From: Phycisphaeraceae bacterium
Lineage (GTDB): Bacteria > Planctomycetota > Phycisphaerae > Phycisphaerales > UBA1924
Reading direction: 5' to 3'
Assembly: GCA_020639155.1 (NCBI GenBank)
Contig: JACKHF010000002.1
Span: forward strand, 248,001 to 312,000
DNA: 64,000 nt
The notes under the pieces were generated by a model, which was not told the DNA's origin, ran no database searches, and saw only the letters and a program-made list of their open reading frames with translations. The translations under genes were made by a program, and so were the position numbers. Of this stretch, positions 53,155-61,999 are shown one piece after another. Position 1 is the stretch's first letter; every line of letters starts with the position of its first letter.

Positions 53155-54231
53155 TTGGCGAAGAAGACCACAACCGCTGCAAAGAAGAAGGCGACAGCAT
53201 CGCCTTCGGCATCGCGCGCGAAGAAAGCAACTCCAAAGAAAGCTCCGACAAAGAAAACACCTGCAAAGAAGACTGCTACAAAGACGAAGGTCGCAACAAA
53301 GAAGTCCACTGAGAAGAAACCAGCGTCATCAGCTAGCAAGACGCCAGGCTCGTCAACATCAAAGACGACAAAGAAATCGGCTCCAACGAAAACATCAACA
53401 AAGAAAGTTGTTTCAAAGAAGAAGCCGTCTCCGGCGAAAGGTTCTTCAGACGAGGTGGAGAACACAACGCCAAAGAAGACAACCTCAAAGTCGAGCAAGC
53501 CGGCCAAGTCATCTGCAAGCGCGAAGACGGTGAAGGAAGTGGCGAAACCAGCGCCAAAGACCAAGGCTGCTCAGCCGAAGCCCGAAAAAGCTCCCGCGAA
53601 GAAGACTTCATCGAAGGATGCAAAGACACAATCTCCCAAGGCAGATACGGCAACCTCCAACGGTGAAGTTGAAGCATCAAAGAAGCCGCCAACCAAGAAA
53701 GATGCGCAGCGATCACTCATCGAGCGGATGCTCCCAACTGGCGGCCTTCTATCAGGATCGATTCGTAGAGCACCTCTGATTGCTTCCGGTCCGAAGGCGA
53801 AGAAGGCCGCAGCCGACGAGTCAGTCGATGATCGACCTGTTATCAAGAAGACCCCCTTCAAGAAGAAGGAACTCGCAGATTTCAAGCTACTTTTACTGCA
53901 GAAGCGGAGCGAGTTGCTCGGAAATGTGACGAACATGGAGCGCGAGGCGTTGCAGTCGTTTGGTGGCGGCACATCAAACACGCCACAGCACATGGCAGAG
54001 CAGGGTTCCGATGCGTCCGAACAATCCCTTTCGCTTGATCTTGCAGCACATGAGCGCGGACTTATCAAAGAGATTGATGAGGCTCTGGAGCGCCTCGAAG
54101 CGGGAACGTATGGCATCTGCGTCATGACTGGGAAGCCGATCAGGCTTGAACGCCTTCACGAACTTCCGTGGGCGAAGTACTCTATTGAGGCGGCGCGCAT
54201 GCTTGATGCGCAGCGTTACGGATCGCGATGA
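53155..54231 (+). CDS. Histone H1-like tail fused to a DksA/TraR-type domain
   Basis: A 358-residue protein. Residues 1-190 are almost only Lys, Ala, Pro, Ser and Thr (AKKTTTAAKKK...), like histone H1 tails or HU tails, and should bind DNA or RNA. Residues about 235-358 form the DksA/TraR coiled coil and C-terminal region (LEAGTYGICVMTGKPI). The zinc finger is degenerate: Cys322 remains, but the other three cysteines are Thr325 and non-Cys residues in WAKYSIEAA. It may therefore act on RNA polymerase without zinc, or only on nucleic acid. The TTG start is supported by AAAGGA 7 nt upstream. The lspA ATG overlaps its stop by 4 bp. Confidence 0.85.
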   Translation: MAKKTTTAAKKKATASPSASRAKKATPKKAPTKKTPAKKTATKTKVATKKSTEKKPASSASKTPGSSTSKTTKKSAPTKTSTKKVVSKKKPSPAKGSSDEVENTTPKKTTSKSSKPAKSSASAKTVKEVAKPAPKTKAAQPKPEKAPAKKTSSKDAKTQSPKADTATSNGEVEASKKPPTKKDAQRSLIERMLPTGGLLSGSIRRAPLIASGPKAKKAAADESVDDRPVIKKTPFKKKELADFKLLLLQKRSELLGNVTNMEREALQSFGGGTSNTPQHMAEQGSDASEQSLSLDLAAHERGLIKEIDEALERLEAGTYGICVMTGKPIRLERLHELPWAKYSIEAARMLDAQRYGSR

Positions 54232-54923
54232 GCACCGACGCGAGCAGGCTAAAGAACACGACAAAGGAGCAATCGGCACCATTGCCATCTGTGCGCACGA
54301 ACGCATCCTGGCGCGCAGCATGTGTTGTGCTGCTGGTCGCAACGTTGTTTGCACTTGTCACAGATCTTGTGAGCAAGTCGATTGCGTTCAGCCAGATTGC
54401 AGACACACCAGTGACGATCAGCCGTGCGCAGGTGCTCGAGCAGAATGCGCAAGGCGAGCACCATCTCGGCATGCTCTTGCCGGCCCATGACCCTGTGGTG
54501 GTGCTGCCCGGCTTGCTTGAACTCAAACTTGTGCTGAACCCCGGCGCGGTCTTCGGTATCGGTGCGGGGAAGCGCGCATTCTTTGTCGTGTTCACCTTTG
54601 TTGCCCTTGCGTTTGGTTTGTGGGCATTCCGAGCTTGGACAACGCCTCGGAACAGGCTAGCCCATATCGCGATTGGGTTGATTCTCGGTGGTGGACTCGG
54701 GAATTTGTACGATAGAGTTTTGTTTGGGTGTGTTCGGGATTTTATTCATCCCTTGCCTAGCAGAATGATGCCGTTCGGATGGAAGAACCCGTTTGCAGGT
54801 TCAACCGAGATCTGGCCGTACGTATCCAATCTCGCCGATCTGTGGCTATTGATAGGGATTGGCCTGCTGATGTGGCACCTGCTGCGGCATCCTTCCGCAG
54901 GGCACACACACAAAGCAGCATGA
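54228..54923 (+). CDS. lspA: Lipoprotein signal peptidase (signal peptidase II)
   Basis: An inner-membrane aspartic peptidase that removes lipoprotein signal peptides. Catalytic Asp162 is in GNLYDRV and Asp204 in SNLADLW; NPGAVFGIG (104-112) is the conserved periplasmic element. There are four membrane helices. At 231 aa it is about 60 longer than usual, with an extra N-terminal tail and a roughly 40-residue insert between helix 1 and the NPGAVF motif. It is translationally coupled to the H1-DksA gene. Several lipoproteins in this window would be its substrates. Confidence 0.94.
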   Translation: MSTDASRLKNTTKEQSAPLPSVRTNASWRAACVVLLVATLFALVTDLVSKSIAFSQIADTPVTISRAQVLEQNAQGEHHLGMLLPAHDPVVVLPGLLELKLVLNPGAVFGIGAGKRAFFVVFTFVALAFGLWAFRAWTTPRNRLAHIAIGLILGGGLGNLYDRVLFGCVRDFIHPLPSRMMPFGWKNPFAGSTEIWPYVSNLADLWLLIGIGLLMWHLLRHPSAGHTHKAA

Positions 54924-55017
54924 ACCAGAGGGGATCCCGTCTGGCCCTGTGGACGTATAACCTTGTGCAGAGCTGGATTTCGTTCCAGTTGTGGACTCGA
55001 CACGTGGGGAATGCACT

Positions 55018-55917
55018 ATGAACCGATCGAGCAACAAATCAGGTACTGTTACGCGCGCGTTCACCATCATGGAGATGATGGTGGTGCTGGGGATCATGGC
55101 GATTCTGATGGCAATCGGCATCACTGCTGGATCACAGATCTTCGCTTCATCGAAGGAACGTCTGACACAACAGACACTCGCCGCACTTGATCGTTCATTG
55201 ACTGAGTACATCAGCGTTGAGGGGAGAATACCAGAGCCCGTGTACATCTATGCAAAGCCGAAGGACTCCGGGTCAAATCCGTGGAACTCACCAAACGACT
55301 TCCGATGGATTCCTGTTGCGGACGCGGTGACAGATGAAGCGCCGTATTCACCGCATGAGACGATCAACTCTGTCGGGTGGTACTTAAAGCAGATTGAGCA
55401 GATCGAGTCGGCGATGGAGCCGATTCGTGCCCTCCCGGAGAAAGTGTTTACATCCGTCGAGTTTCACTCAACCGATGACATGGAAGGCGATAACTTTCCC
55501 CAGTATGACGAAGCGATGCCGGAGCAGTCTGAGCCACACCCCTTGCCGACGGTGCTTGATGCGTGGGGAAACCCGATTCGGTATGTACATCCTGCATTTC
55601 AGGGCGTGATCTACGGGAACTATCCCAATGTGGGTGGGAATGTTGCTTCCTTTGTTCCCCTGCGGGATGATCCAACAACAGCAAATGTTGAGGGTGTTCT
55701 GATTATTCCTTCATCGATTCATGACGGTGCAGGACGACCGCCGACGCCTGTGCCAGAAGCATTTACAGACATTCGCAGAAGCCCAACGCAGGGCGATGCT
55801 GATGGTGGGCTTTGCACAAACAACAGACCATATTTCTACTCGTGCGGTCCCGATGGTGATCCTTCAACAGTTGATGACAACGTATACCTTGTCCGGCCGA
55901 ACGGATTCCAGAACTGA
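55018..55917 (+). CDS. Type II secretion/type IV pilin-like protein (prepilin)
   Basis: A 299-residue pseudopilin. A short basic leader ends at Arg13-Ala14, followed by the class III signal FTIMEMMVVLGIMAILMAIGI (mature residues from Phe15, with Glu5 at Glu19). The residue before the cleavage site is Ala instead of the usual Gly. The long globular part (about 50-299) is beta-rich with a C-terminal Cys pair region (GGLCTNN...YSCGPDGDPST), similar to GspG/H-like planctomycete proteins. GGGGA lies 8 nt before ATG 55018. No other secretion gene is adjacent. Confidence 0.87.
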   Translation: MNRSSNKSGTVTRAFTIMEMMVVLGIMAILMAIGITAGSQIFASSKERLTQQTLAALDRSLTEYISVEGRIPEPVYIYAKPKDSGSNPWNSPNDFRWIPVADAVTDEAPYSPHETINSVGWYLKQIEQIESAMEPIRALPEKVFTSVEFHSTDDMEGDNFPQYDEAMPEQSEPHPLPTVLDAWGNPIRYVHPAFQGVIYGNYPNVGGNVASFVPLRDDPTTANVEGVLIIPSSIHDGAGRPPTPVPEAFTDIRRSPTQGDADGGLCTNNRPYFYSCGPDGDPSTVDDNVYLVRPNGFQN

Positions 55918-55965
55918 TCCAAACTGAGTCGTGTTCTGAGCAGTTGATACAGTGAGCACGGGTCG

Positions 55966-56544
55966 TTATGTCGGTTTTGTTTCGTGCGCGTCGTCGTGAT
56001 GATGGTCAGGCTCAAAGAGACCAGTGCGCAAGCCCCAGATTGTGTGAATGACGCGGGTTGCGAGAATCCCCGCTGTGAAGCCGACGACGAACGCCCATCC
56101 GACACTCAGCACCTCCGTCTTTCGGAGCACGAACATCAGGAGCATCGAGACGCCGTAGTACACGGGTGAGAGCGCAAGGCGCTGGAGTTGTACACCCGTT
56201 GCGTCGCGAAAGAACGAGCCTCTGTGCCGCTTACCCCTTGGACGGTTGGGGTCTGGCATTGGCATGGCACGCGGTGGCTTTGCTCTGCCTGCGTGGTTGG
56301 CAAGCCAGTGGAGCGTGTAGTAGAGCGCTACATCGACGAGCCCATCGATAACCGCGGCTGTCACGGTGACCGCCGCTTCCTGGATGCTTTTAGATGTACC
56401 CGAGAAAAGACTTTGGACCCACGGCGAGATCCATTCAACGGGCAGCTTAGCGATTGCAATAGCAAGCAGACCCGATGCAACAAGATTGAAGTTGATGTTG
56501 ATAATCCGGTGCTTGCGGTAAGCTTTAACAAGACGTTGTGGCAT
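55966..56544 (-). CDS. Multi-pass membrane protein of unknown function
   Basis: A 192-residue protein with about four hydrophobic segments (20-36, 58-82, 130-142 and 148-168) and a basic Pro/Arg-rich cytoplasmic loop (PNRPRGKRHRG). The tail has a His/Asp cluster (DHHHDDAHE) that could bind metal. No family recognised. It follows the DNA methyltransferase by 10 bp on the same strand, so it is probably the last gene of the ugd operon. Confidence 0.7.
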   Translation of the reverse strand: MPQRLVKAYRKHRIININFNLVASGLLAIAIAKLPVEWISPWVQSLFSGTSKSIQEAAVTVTAAVIDGLVDVALYYTLHWLANHAGRAKPPRAMPMPDPNRPRGKRHRGSFFRDATGVQLQRLALSPVYYGVSMLLMFVLRKTEVLSVGWAFVVGFTAGILATRVIHTIWGLRTGLFEPDHHHDDAHETKPT

Positions 56545-56554
56545 GCTGACAATC

Positions 56555-57337
56555 CTACGCCTTGTATTCGGATGTGCGGGCTGATGTATTCACTGACATT
56601 TTCGTTACGACGTCAGATGTGAACAACCGAGCACGTGCGACAGCAACAGCCTCAGGGTTCCTGTCACCAAGAATCCACGAGCGTCCCAGTTTTTGCGCAG
56701 CGACACCGGTCGTTCCGGACCCGCACACGGGATCGAGCACAATGCCATCGTTCGGGCAACACGCTGAAACCAGCATCGAAAGAAGCGCGATGGGTTTCTG
56801 CGTTGGATATCCCACACGCTCGGTACTCATGTTGTTGATTGTTGGGATGTCGATGACATCGGTTGCTTTTTTCATTTGTCCCTGCATGCGCCTGCTGGTC
56901 GCTGGCACCATCGGGGGCGTGAAGTGGTAGATCTTTGGGTTGATGCAGTACAGCAGGATGTCGTCGTGCTTGCGAGCGAACCTGCGTGGTGACGATCCGC
57001 CGAGACCGTACTGCCAGATAAGATGGTTCACAAACCGGTTTTCGCCAAGGAGTTCATCGAGGAGCAATCGCGCGTGATGGGATGTGCGCCAGTCGACATG
57101 GAGCAGGATGAGCCCGGTGTTTTTTATTGAAGGGAGCGTTGCAGCAAGACGCTGGCGCAGCCACGCGACCCAGTCTTTGGTGGCAGGCCAGGTGTCTGTG
57201 TAGCTCCCAGCGTGGCTCGATTGTGTGATGCCCGTGTTGAACGGCGGATCCGCGTAGAGCAGATCGATGCTCGCGGGATCGAGTGAGCCAGCAAGGTCGA
57301 GCCAGTCTGTGCACTGGATGGAGTTGCGATAGATCAT
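56555..57337 (-). CDS. Orphan DNA methyltransferase (N6-adenine, beta class)
   Basis: A SAM-dependent DNA methylase (260 aa). The catalytic motif DPPF is at 30-33 and the SAM-binding motif DPVCGSGTTG at 202-211. This order (IV before I) and YPTQKP just before motif I place it in the beta class; DPPF suggests adenine-N6. The target-recognition part between the motifs is short. No restriction gene is present, so it is probably a solitary methylase with a regulatory or protective role. Its ATG overlaps the stop of the upstream small membrane protein (ATGA). Confidence 0.9.
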   Translation of the reverse strand: MIYRNSIQCTDWLDLAGSLDPASIDLLYADPPFNTGITQSSHAGSYTDTWPATKDWVAWLRQRLAATLPSIKNTGLILLHVDWRTSHHARLLLDELLGENRFVNHLIWQYGLGGSSPRRFARKHDDILLYCINPKIYHFTPPMVPATSRRMQGQMKKATDVIDIPTINNMSTERVGYPTQKPIALLSMLVSACCPNDGIVLDPVCGSGTTGVAAQKLGRSWILGDRNPEAVAVARARLFTSDVVTKMSVNTSARTSEYKA

Positions 57338-57762
57338 GCGGCGAGTGCCCTGTTAACTCTGTGGCAACGGTATGCGCTATAGAAACAGATAAGAGCAGCA
57401 ACCAAACTCATGATGGCAGTACGGGTTGATGATCGTGCTGCTACATTTGTAAACAAGTTATAGTCGTTCAATACTGGGGCATTGAAGTATCTTGCTATAT
57501 CCCAGATATCGTTACTGCGTAGCTCAAAGCCATCTTTGTTGATAGTTTGGATTATCTGCTCAGTGTTTAAGCCGCCGTTATTGTTCAGGTCTTCAACTTT
57601 CCGCGTAGTCTGATCAAGTATTTCCGAAGATCTAATTGCGATCAGCGAGTGCCATCGAGCAATCTCCAGCACAGACATGCATGAAAACAATAGCAAACCA
57701 CAGCCTAGAACCGCGAGTACCCGTGTTGGTGCATGTGAGATAGTTTGGGTCGCATCTTGCAT
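57334..57762 (-). CDS. Small two-helix membrane protein of unknown function
   Basis: About 142 residues: an N-terminal membrane helix (about 10-32), a soluble Asn-rich middle (VEDLNNNGGLNTEQIIQ), and a second helix near the C-terminus (about 112-132). No family recognised. ATG 57762 is taken as start; a TTG at 57783 is also in frame. It lies just after ugd and overlaps the DNA methyltransferase by 4 bp, so the three are likely cotranscribed. Its codon pattern and AT content differ slightly from the neighbours, which may hint at transfer. Confidence 0.6.
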   Translation of the reverse strand: MQDATQTISHAPTRVLAVLGCGLLLFSCMSVLEIARWHSLIAIRSSEILDQTTRKVEDLNNNGGLNTEQIIQTINKDGFELRSNDIWDIARYFNAPVLNDYNLFTNVAARSSTRTAIMSLVAALICFYSAYRCHRVNRALAA

Positions 57763-57804
57763 GAACACATCGTATTCGTGCAATTTTGATTCGGAATATA
57801 GATA

Positions 57805-59169
57805 TCACACATGCTGCACGCTTGATGCCGCCTGTGCTGGTGCTCGGCCGACGGAATAGTACGTGAACCCGTGCTTGGTGAGCATCTCAGGTCTGAAGAG
57901 GTTGCGGCCGTCGAAGATCACAGGCTGATTCATCACGTCGTGCAGACGTTTCCAGTCCGGGCTCTTGAACTCGTCCCAGTCTGTCGAGATGACAAGTCCG
58001 TCAGCACCTTGTGCGCACTCGTAGATATCGTCGGCGATGAACGGGCCGGATCCGAGTTCCTTCGCAGCGTTCTCGGCAGCAACCGGATCATACCCCCGCA
58101 CGTTCGCACCGAATCCGAGCGCCTTGCGTATGAGGGTGAGAGCGGGCGCTTCGCGGATGTCGTCGGTGCGGGGTTTGAATGAGAGTCCCCAGAAGGCAAG
58201 GGTCTTGCCGGAGAGTCCATCCTGGTCCTTGTAGTGGTTTGAGATCTTCTGGAAGAAGAGCTCGCGCTGGTGCTGGTTGACCTCGTGGACGGCGCGAGAG
58301 AGCTTGGCCTGCCTGCCAGCCTGATCACCCATCATGATGCACGCGAGCGTATCCTTGGGGAAGCACGAGCCACCGTACCCAAGACCGGGGTACAAGAACT
58401 GATTGCCGATGCGCTTGTCCGCGCACATGCCCTTGCGTACCTGCTCGATGTCTGCGCCGTATGCCTCGCAGAGTGTTGCCATCTCGTTAATAAAACTGAT
58501 CTTTGTTGCGAGGAAGTTGTTAGAGGCGTATTTCACCATCTCACTCGATGGGATCTCGAGAATGAAGATGGGATGGCCGTTGCGGACGAACGGCTCGTAG
58601 ATTGTGTTGAAGAAATCCGCTGTCGCCTCTTCTTCAACGCCACAGACCACGCGGTCGGGCTTGTTGAAGTCTGTGATGGCGTCGCCCTCCTTGAGAAACT
58701 CGGGGTTGTTTCCGATGCGAAACGGGATGCTGGGGCCGACCTTCTCACGGATGCGCTTGCCCATTGCCTGCGTCGTGCCGACTGGGACGGTGGATTTCAT
58801 GACAACGATCTTGGGCTTCTGGTTCGGGCCGAGATCGATGAGCACGTCTGCGATGTCGTCTGCAGCGGCGTGAATGTACTTGAGATCGGTATGACCTCGA
58901 TCGTCGGATGGTGTGCCGACACAGATAAAGATCGCATCTGCATCGCGATATGCCTCATTCTTGTCGGTTGTGAACTGAAGGCGGCCTGACTCTGTGTTGC
59001 GGTGCATCAGTTCAGTTAGGCCCGGTTCGTAGATTGGGCACTCACCACGCTTGAGCATCTCGATCTTGCGAGGATCGACATCAAGGCAGACAACATCGTT
59101 GCCCGTGTTGGAAAAACACACGCCAGTGACAAGTCCGACATATCCGGTGCCAACCATTGTCAGTTTCAT
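57805..59169 (-). CDS. ugd: UDP-glucose 6-dehydrogenase
   Basis: Oxidises UDP-glucose twice to UDP-glucuronate, a precursor for acidic polysaccharides. The NAD motif GTGYVGLVTG is at 7-16, and the catalytic Cys269 lies in GYGGSCFPKD (264-273). The dehydrogenase C-terminal domain (FWGLSFKPRTDDIREAP) is complete; 454 aa is typical. ATG 59169 follows GGAGAG. It heads an operon with a small membrane protein, a DNA methylase and another membrane protein. It could feed the EPS locus at the left of the window (inference). Confidence 0.96.
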   Translation of the reverse strand: MKLTMVGTGYVGLVTGVCFSNTGNDVVCLDVDPRKIEMLKRGECPIYEPGLTELMHRNTESGRLQFTTDKNEAYRDADAIFICVGTPSDDRGHTDLKYIHAAADDIADVLIDLGPNQKPKIVVMKSTVPVGTTQAMGKRIREKVGPSIPFRIGNNPEFLKEGDAITDFNKPDRVVCGVEEEATADFFNTIYEPFVRNGHPIFILEIPSSEMVKYASNNFLATKISFINEMATLCEAYGADIEQVRKGMCADKRIGNQFLYPGLGYGGSCFPKDTLACIMMGDQAGRQAKLSRAVHEVNQHQRELFFQKISNHYKDQDGLSGKTLAFWGLSFKPRTDDIREAPALTLIRKALGFGANVRGYDPVAAENAAKELGSGPFIADDIYECAQGADGLVISTDWDEFKSPDWKRLHDVMNQPVIFDGRNLFRPEMLTKHGFTYYSVGRAPAQAASSVQHV

Positions 59170-59245
59170 TGCACTCTCCAGTTCTGCGATGATGCAGAGT
59201 GTACGTCGGGTTCCTGACGTTCGTTCATTTATGGAGTGGAAACAC

Positions 59246-59280
59246 TGAAAAACCCCGACCAGTCCGATAGACTTGCCGCT
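59246..59280 (+). promoter_or_regulatory. Promoter giving a probable leaderless methyltransferase mRNA
   Basis: CTGAAA (59246-59251), 17 bp, TAGACT (59269-59274), then 6 bp to ATG 59281. The TAGACT-N6-ATG layout is the same as at the STAS gene. No ribosome-binding site is present. Confidence 0.45.
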
Positions 59281-60216
59281 ATGACCACACAGGTAAAGAC
59301 ACAGTCGGGATCAGCAATCGAGATGAAGCCGAAGAGGAAATCGAGCAAGAAGCAGAGTGTTGCGGATCGGGTCGACAAGCACGTGTGCTACGAGCTTTCG
59401 GTGCAGGATCCCGAGCCCGAACTGGAGTTTATTGAGAACACGTTCGAGGAACTCAAGGGCAGGAAGCTGAAGCATCTGCGCGAGGACTTTTGCGGAACGG
59501 GAAATACGAGTTGCGCGTGGGTCGCCAAGGGGAGAGGGCGGACCGCCATCGGGCTTGATATTGATCAACCCACACTTGACTGGGGAGTTGCAAACAACCT
59601 CTCGAAGTTGAGCGAGAAGCATCAGGAACGTGTCAAACTCGTGAACTGCGATGTGCTGGAACCGACCGATGATGCGTGCGGCGCGGATGCTGTTGTGGCG
59701 CATAACTTCAGCTACTGGTTGTTCAAGGATCGAAAGACATTATGTGCGTACTTTGCAAAGGTGCGCGAAACACTTGCCGACGACGGAGTTCTTTTTCTTG
59801 ACTGCTATGGCGGTTGGGAATCTCACGATGTGCTGGAAGAACCGAAGGATGTGGAAGTTCCCAAGAGTATGGTTGCGCTCTTTGGTGGTGACACCTTCGA
59901 ATACATCTGGGATCAGGATGAGATCGATCCGGTGCGGAACAACATGAAATGCTACATCCACTTCAAGTTTCTCGATGGATCGGAGATGCGTAAAGCCTTT
60001 TCGTATGACTGGCGCATGTGGTCGATTCCTGAGATTCGTGAGTTGCTTGCAGAGGCTGGCTTTAAGAAGTCCACTGTCTACTGGGAAGGTGTCGAGGAGT
60101 GCGCCTGCGGCAAGGACGATTGCGATTGCGAATGTGAGGGTGACGGCATCTTTGAGCCTGTCGAAGAGGCCGAGACGTGCCAGTCATGGATCTGCTATCT
60201 CACTGCTGAAAAGTAA
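59281..60216 (+). CDS. Class I SAM-dependent methyltransferase with C-terminal Cys cluster
   Basis: A soluble methyltransferase (311 aa). The SAM-binding loop is EDFCGTGNTSC (68-78), the acidic strand end GLDID (91-95), and a motif IV-like HNFSYW follows. The substrate is unknown. Near the C-terminus a compact Cys cluster (C274, C276, C281, C283, C285; pattern CxCx4CxCxC) sits between acidic residues, unusual for this fold and suggestive of metal binding. The frame opens at 59236, but ATG 59281 is preferred from the promoter position. It converges with deoC. Confidence 0.85.
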   Translation: MTTQVKTQSGSAIEMKPKRKSSKKQSVADRVDKHVCYELSVQDPEPELEFIENTFEELKGRKLKHLREDFCGTGNTSCAWVAKGRGRTAIGLDIDQPTLDWGVANNLSKLSEKHQERVKLVNCDVLEPTDDACGADAVVAHNFSYWLFKDRKTLCAYFAKVRETLADDGVLFLDCYGGWESHDVLEEPKDVEVPKSMVALFGGDTFEYIWDQDEIDPVRNNMKCYIHFKFLDGSEMRKAFSYDWRMWSIPEIRELLAEAGFKKSTVYWEGVEECACGKDDCDCECEGDGIFEPVEEAETCQSWICYLTAEK

Positions 60217-60223
60217 GCAGCCA

Positions 60224-61015
60224 TTATTGTAGTGACAGGTGTGTACAAAGATCGTTGAGCAGTGATGATGCACCTAAGCGGAATCGTGCTGGCGTGGTTG
60301 CCTCGTTGCCGAGCACGTCGCGAACCAGATCAAGGTATGTCGCTGCGTCCTTTTTGGTGCGAACACCACCAGCAGCTTTGAAGCCGACGACATGACCGGT
60401 CGCCTTTGTGTGATCCCTGATTGCTTCGAGCATCACGCGAGCCGAGTCGAGTTCTGCGCCAGCGGCTCCTTTTCCCGTACTGGTCTTCAGAAATGCGCCG
60501 TGACAGTTTGCCAGGTGCAGCGCGCTGAGGACGTGTTCAGACACGCTGCATACAAGATCGAGCGAGTTGAGTTCGCACGTCTCCAGAATGACTTTGATTG
60601 TTGCTTCGGAATCTGCGTGCGCACATCGCGAAGCCATCTCTCGAACTTCCCTTGCGATAGTAATGAGATCACCCGAGCGTGCCAGTCCGCGATTGATAAC
60701 AATATCGATCTCGTCAGCACCGTTCGCAACTGCCCACTCGACCTCGGCGAGTCGCACCGAAAGGGGAGATTGTCCGTGAGGAAACATGGATGCGACGCAG
60801 GCGACTCGAACCATAGAACCAGCGAGTGTTTCCTTTGCTGCGGGGACGAAGTTGGGAAACACGCATACAGCAGCTACCGGTGGAGCTTTGTGCTCTAGTG
60901 ATGGTGTTGCGGCGCGCTGGCATAATGCACGCACATCGGTCTCTGTGTCGATTGCGTTGAGGGTTGTCAGATCAAGCACGCTGATGAGGTGGTGGATTGA
61001 GTCGATGTCAGGCAT
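60224..61015 (-). CDS. deoC: Deoxyribose-phosphate aldolase
   Basis: Cleaves 2-deoxyribose-5-phosphate to glyceraldehyde-3-phosphate and acetaldehyde in nucleoside salvage. Schiff-base Lys177 (FLKTSTG) and the proton-relay Lys213 (VGFKAAGGVRT) are present, as is the DEIDIVIN strand (101-108). At 263 aa it is normal for the family. ATG 61015 has AAAGGG 8 nt upstream; the frame reaches 61078, but that part lies in the preceding gene. It overlaps the hydrolase gene by 8 bp, so the two are an operon. Confidence 0.95.
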   Translation of the reverse strand: MPDIDSIHHLISVLDLTTLNAIDTETDVRALCQRAATPSLEHKAPPVAAVCVFPNFVPAAKETLAGSMVRVACVASMFPHGQSPLSVRLAEVEWAVANGADEIDIVINRGLARSGDLITIAREVREMASRCAHADSEATIKVILETCELNSLDLVCSVSEHVLSALHLANCHGAFLKTSTGKGAAGAELDSARVMLEAIRDHTKATGHVVGFKAAGGVRTKKDAATYLDLVRDVLGNEATTPARFRLGASSLLNDLCTHLSLQ

Positions 61016-61958
61016 GTGGTTTCCCTTTGTTGTGATCAAGTGATCGTAGAAACGCGGAGACTGCTTCACTGCACGCATTCAGATGGTCAGGATGAGTCCA
61101 TAGATCCATATGCCTCCCATCGGGTATGGTGATGAGTTGCCCGTGCGATGCAGCATCCGCGATTGCTTTGCCGTCACTGAGCGGGCAGATCTCGTCCTTT
61201 GTACCGTGAAGAACCAGCAAAGGGCAGGTGATTTGTCGAGCGAGTTCGACACGACTGAATCCTGGCCAGCGGACCCCTGTGCCCCCCTGAAATCCGGCGA
61301 GTGGGATTGCTCCAGGCACCAATATGCTGCCGGGGAGCTCACGGCGGTTGAGAACATTGATGGCTGGTGTTTGTGGGTGAATGTACGGCGCTTCAGCAAT
61401 GACACCGGCGACGCGCGACGAGTTTCCGGTGCAGAGTGCGGCAGCTGTCGCGATACTGATTCCAGCCCCCATCGACCAGCCAAAGAGCATCACGCGATCT
61501 TCAGGACGCGTTGTTTGTGAGACAAGTTCGACGAGATGCTGATATTCGCGAGCGCCGAGGACGCACGCTCCGGAGGTATCGCCGAGTCCAGGTGGGTCCC
61601 AGAGCAGGATGCGTGAGCACTCGGGGAGAAGCGCTGGCACACGTGACAATGCAACCCATTTGGAATCTGACCATCCCGGTGTGATGATCACTGTTGTGCC
61701 GTCGGGCTTGTTGCCAGCGATATCCCAGACTTTGAAGACATGCGATCTGCGGGTGTTTGGAAGTGTGTGTGTGAACTCCCATTCCTCCCACGCGGTTGGT
61801 TGCGGCACAATATCGGCTGGCGAGCCGGGAGATTGTCTGGAAACAGCCCAAGCGTAGGTTTTTCTGGGAGGATGACGCAGACCGTGCGCAACCATACACA
61901 CTGCTGCGATCCAAAGCAACAGCAATCCCAGCAGCAGGAGCACACCAAGTCCGAGCAT
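61008..61958 (-). CDS. Membrane-anchored alpha/beta hydrolase
   Basis: A 316-residue serine hydrolase with an N-terminal membrane anchor (about 2-24, nearly all Leu/Ile/Val). The nucleophile elbow is GWSMG (about 160), the acid is likely the Asp in GTKDE, and the His is in DGRHMDLW. The oxyanion strand reads VIITPGWSDS. The substrate is unknown. It overlaps deoC by 8 bp, but no nucleoside link is obvious. Confidence 0.87.
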   Translation of the reverse strand: MLGLGVLLLLGLLLLWIAAVCMVAHGLRHPPRKTYAWAVSRQSPGSPADIVPQPTAWEEWEFTHTLPNTRRSHVFKVWDIAGNKPDGTTVIITPGWSDSKWVALSRVPALLPECSRILLWDPPGLGDTSGACVLGAREYQHLVELVSQTTRPEDRVMLFGWSMGAGISIATAAALCTGNSSRVAGVIAEAPYIHPQTPAINVLNRRELPGSILVPGAIPLAGFQGGTGVRWPGFSRVELARQITCPLLVLHGTKDEICPLSDGKAIADAASHGQLITIPDGRHMDLWTHPDHLNACSEAVSAFLRSLDHNKGKPHA

Positions 61959-61999
61959 ACCGAATCATTGCTGGTGTGAGAACAGAATGCGGGTTTTTC

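Noticed and set aside
51939..53564. A long open frame (541 codons) on the minus strand over accA and the start of the H1-DksA gene
   Set aside because: Plus-strand accA has clear family motifs through the same bases, and the antisense frame is Phe/Asp/Val-rich low complexity that mirrors the Lys-rich tail. It is a shadow.
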